Source: Pirellulales bacterium (GTDB lineage: Bacteria > Planctomycetota > Planctomycetia > Pirellulales > Thermoguttaceae). Taken from it: a stretch of DNA of 14,393 nt. Made by a program: the position numbers and the translations under genes. Numbering within the stretch: the first letter of the stretch is position 1; each line of letters starts with the position of its first letter. The notes beneath the pieces were generated by a model. It made no database searches. It had not been told where the DNA came from and saw only the letters and a list, made by a program, of their open reading frames with translations. The stretch is taken from positions 1 to 14,393 of the forward strand of contig JAUWJC010000034.1 of assembly GCA_030607895.1 (NCBI GenBank), read 5' to 3'. Positions 13,387 through 14,393 of this stretch are shown in pieces.

Positions 13387-13902
13387 CTATGCCCACCGTT
13401 CGTATTTCACGATGTCCGCAAGCGGCAGGCGATGCTTATCGACCGGTGAAGGGTTTTGTGGGTAGCCAAGCGGCAGCAGTTCCACCACGCGGATGTCTGC
13501 TGGAATGCCGAGAATCTGCTTCACCTGGTCTTCGTGAAACGCGCCGCTCCAGCAGGTACCCAATCCCTCGGCGGTTGCACATAACGTGATGTGGTCGATG
13601 GCGATGGCCACGTCGATCGGATAGCAACGCTGGTTGCACGTCATCACGTGATCGTCGGTCTCCGCACAGCAAGCGAGCACGACGGGGGCCTCGCCCACGA
13701 ACGTCTGGCCTCGTGCAGCCTGGCCCAATGCCTTTCGCTTTTCCGGATCGCGCACCACAACGAACCGCCACTCCTGCCGGTTGCTTGCCGAGGGAGCCAG
13801 TCGGGCCGCTTCGAGCAGCCGAGTCATAACCTCCTCCGGCACGTCCTTATCCAAAAACGCACGAACACTCTTGCGCTTAGAGATGGCTTCGTATACGTCC
13901 AC
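13387..13902 (-). CDS. nitroreductase family FMN oxidoreductase
   Basis: A 171-residue flavoprotein of the nitroreductase family, which uses NAD(P)H to reduce nitro compounds, quinones or flavins; the natural substrate is unknown. FMN-binding features are RKSVR near the N-terminus (10-14), SASNRQEW (38-45), GLGTCWSGAF (113-122) and LPLGYP near the C-terminus. The start is GTG at 13902, supported by AAAGGAG (13910-13916) seven bases upstream and the normal MDVYEAISKRKSVRAF opening. It is short for the family, like other compact members. It has several cysteines (Cys78, Cys79, Cys89, Cys93) not expected of a classic nitroreductase, possibly incidental. It is convergent with ftsH. A promoter-like site at 14093-14120 may drive it through a leader of about 185 bases. 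Confidence 0.9.
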   Translation of the reverse strand: MDVYEAISKRKSVRAFLDKDVPEEVMTRLLEAARLAPSASNRQEWRFVVVRDPEKRKALGQAARGQTFVGEAPVVLACCAETDDHVMTCNQRCYPIDVAIAIDHITLCATAEGLGTCWSGAFHEDQVKQILGIPADIRVVELLPLGYPQNPSPVDKHRLPLADIVKYERWA

Positions 13903-13932
13903 TGGCTGTCTCCTTTACGTAATGCAGGAACG

Positions 13933-13973
13933 CTAACGCCCAGGGATGAGCACAGCGAATCCCCGGGCATTAG
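13933..13973. repeat. decayed relative of the 62-bp palindrome
   Basis: Arms ctaacgcccaggga and tccccgggcattag pair with two mismatches, which would be G-U pairs in the minus-strand transcript. The interior gatgagcacagcgaat resembles the ggttgagcgcagcgaa core at 8462-8482. It lies in the nitroreductase leader, 17 bases upstream of its ribosome binding site. Confidence 0.65.
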
Positions 13974-14086
13974 TATACCGGAAATTGAGGTTTTGTAGGA
14001 GGCGACTCCAGTCGCCGATGGACTGCCAAATTCGTCATGTGATAGTGAGCGTCCGGATACTCAAACACTCTCGCCAGTCTTGCCAT
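13970..14086 (-). pseudogene. possible RAYT/Y1-transposase N-terminal stump
   Basis: From ATG at 14086 the minus strand reads 38 codons to TAA. The first 19 residues, MARLARVFEYPDAHYHMTN, match the opening pattern I recall for REP-associated tyrosine transposases (MARxxRVxxPxAxYHVTxRGN). Resemblance ends after MTN, where the hairpin repeat at 13991-14021 begins within the frame. The catalytic HUH and tyrosine parts are absent. It could instead be a chance short ORF; a 19-residue match without a search is only suggestive. Confidence 0.4.
13991..14021. repeat. short hairpin repeat
   Basis: Bases 14001-14016 read ggcgactccagtcgcc, a perfect 7-base stem around a two-base loop, inside a longer unit (ttttgtaggaggcgact...) of a sort I recall as repeated in planctomycete genomes. 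Only one copy is in this window. Confidence 0.5.
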
Positions 14087-14092
14087 GCCCCC

Positions 14093-14120
14093 ATTATGCC
14101 GACAACCCGAAAGGCGTCAA
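14093..14120 (-). promoter_or_regulatory. candidate promoter, leftward
   Basis: On the minus strand TTGACG (14120-14115) and CATAAT (14098-14093) are each five of six to consensus with a 16-base spacer. The predicted start falls at about the ATG of the transposase-like stump (14086), and the transcript would continue into the nitroreductase. Confidence 0.5.
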
Positions 14121-14173
14121 GAGAAATCAGTGTTGTGGCCCCGGGATTAGTGTCTGTCCTTAGCCGTTTGCCC

Positions 14174-14202
14174 TTGACGAACCTTCGTGGAGGGCCAATA
14201 AT
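14174..14202 (+). promoter_or_regulatory. candidate promoter, rightward
   Basis: TTGACG (14174-14179) and AATAAT (14197-14202) are each five of six to consensus, with an ideal 17-base spacer. It points out of the window. In the remaining 14203-14393 I see no convincing gene: one 36-codon ORF from 14222 lacks family resemblance and a ribosome binding site. The target may begin beyond the edge or be a non-coding RNA. Confidence 0.5.
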
Positions 14203-14393
14203 AAATGGGCGTTAGACCCGAATGGCACTGTCATGCACCTCCGTTTGGCGCAAGGGTAGATGTCTATTGAGCGTAACCTGCTTTCCGCACGCTAGCTTTC
14301 GTGAAGTTGGGGCATTGTGGAAGTTGAGGTAAACAAAAAACGGCCTTTCTGTCAGGATGTGGGCTGGAAACGTTCACATTTACCTGGCATGGA

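Noticed and set aside
13946..14215. 89-codon plus-strand open frame at the right edge
   Set aside because: It runs through two repeats and opposite the transposase-like stump, with no ribosome site or family resemblance.

Overview
The window looks like ordinary chromosome from a GC-rich planctomycete, most likely Pirellulales-like. That placement is inferred from the gene mix: a secreted protein of a type I associate with planctomycetes, an exported BNR sialidase, a long RecQ, and a very high density of dispersed palindromic repeats. No rRNA, tRNA or CRISPR array was seen.

Layout from left to right: purA (+, GTG start); a decayed stretch holding composite repeats and a truncated, frameshifted transposase remnant; an exported sialidase (-); a repeat-rich intergenic region; an aldo/keto reductase (+); serC (+); a secreted hypothetical protein with a C-x4-C-H motif (+); a lipoprotein with YwqK/MORN-type repeats (+); recQ (+); ftsH (+); a nitroreductase (-) convergent with ftsH; and a right edge with repeats, a likely transposase stump and divergent promoter-like sites. 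The genes serve unrelated functions (purine and serine synthesis, DNA repair, proteolysis, sialic acid release, redox). I see no pathway operon, and several genes have their own promoter-like sequences.

The most unusual content is the repeats. At least six families occupy nearly every gene boundary. Two of them enter coding sequence. The secreted hypothetical gene carries two different inverted-repeat cassettes, 84 and 81 bp long. Both are multiples of three, both stay open in the host frame, and both have outer arms of the type AAAAAGGG(G). Together they resemble the in-frame palindromic elements known from Rickettsia. A stub resembling the N-terminus of a REP-associated tyrosine transposase (RAYT) lies near the right edge, which suggests, but does not prove, how such elements could have spread. 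Another repeat family supplies the stop codon region of both purA and recQ. A third forms palindrome pairs, one in the sialidase/aldo-keto reductase intergenic region and one overlapping the ftsH stop codon.
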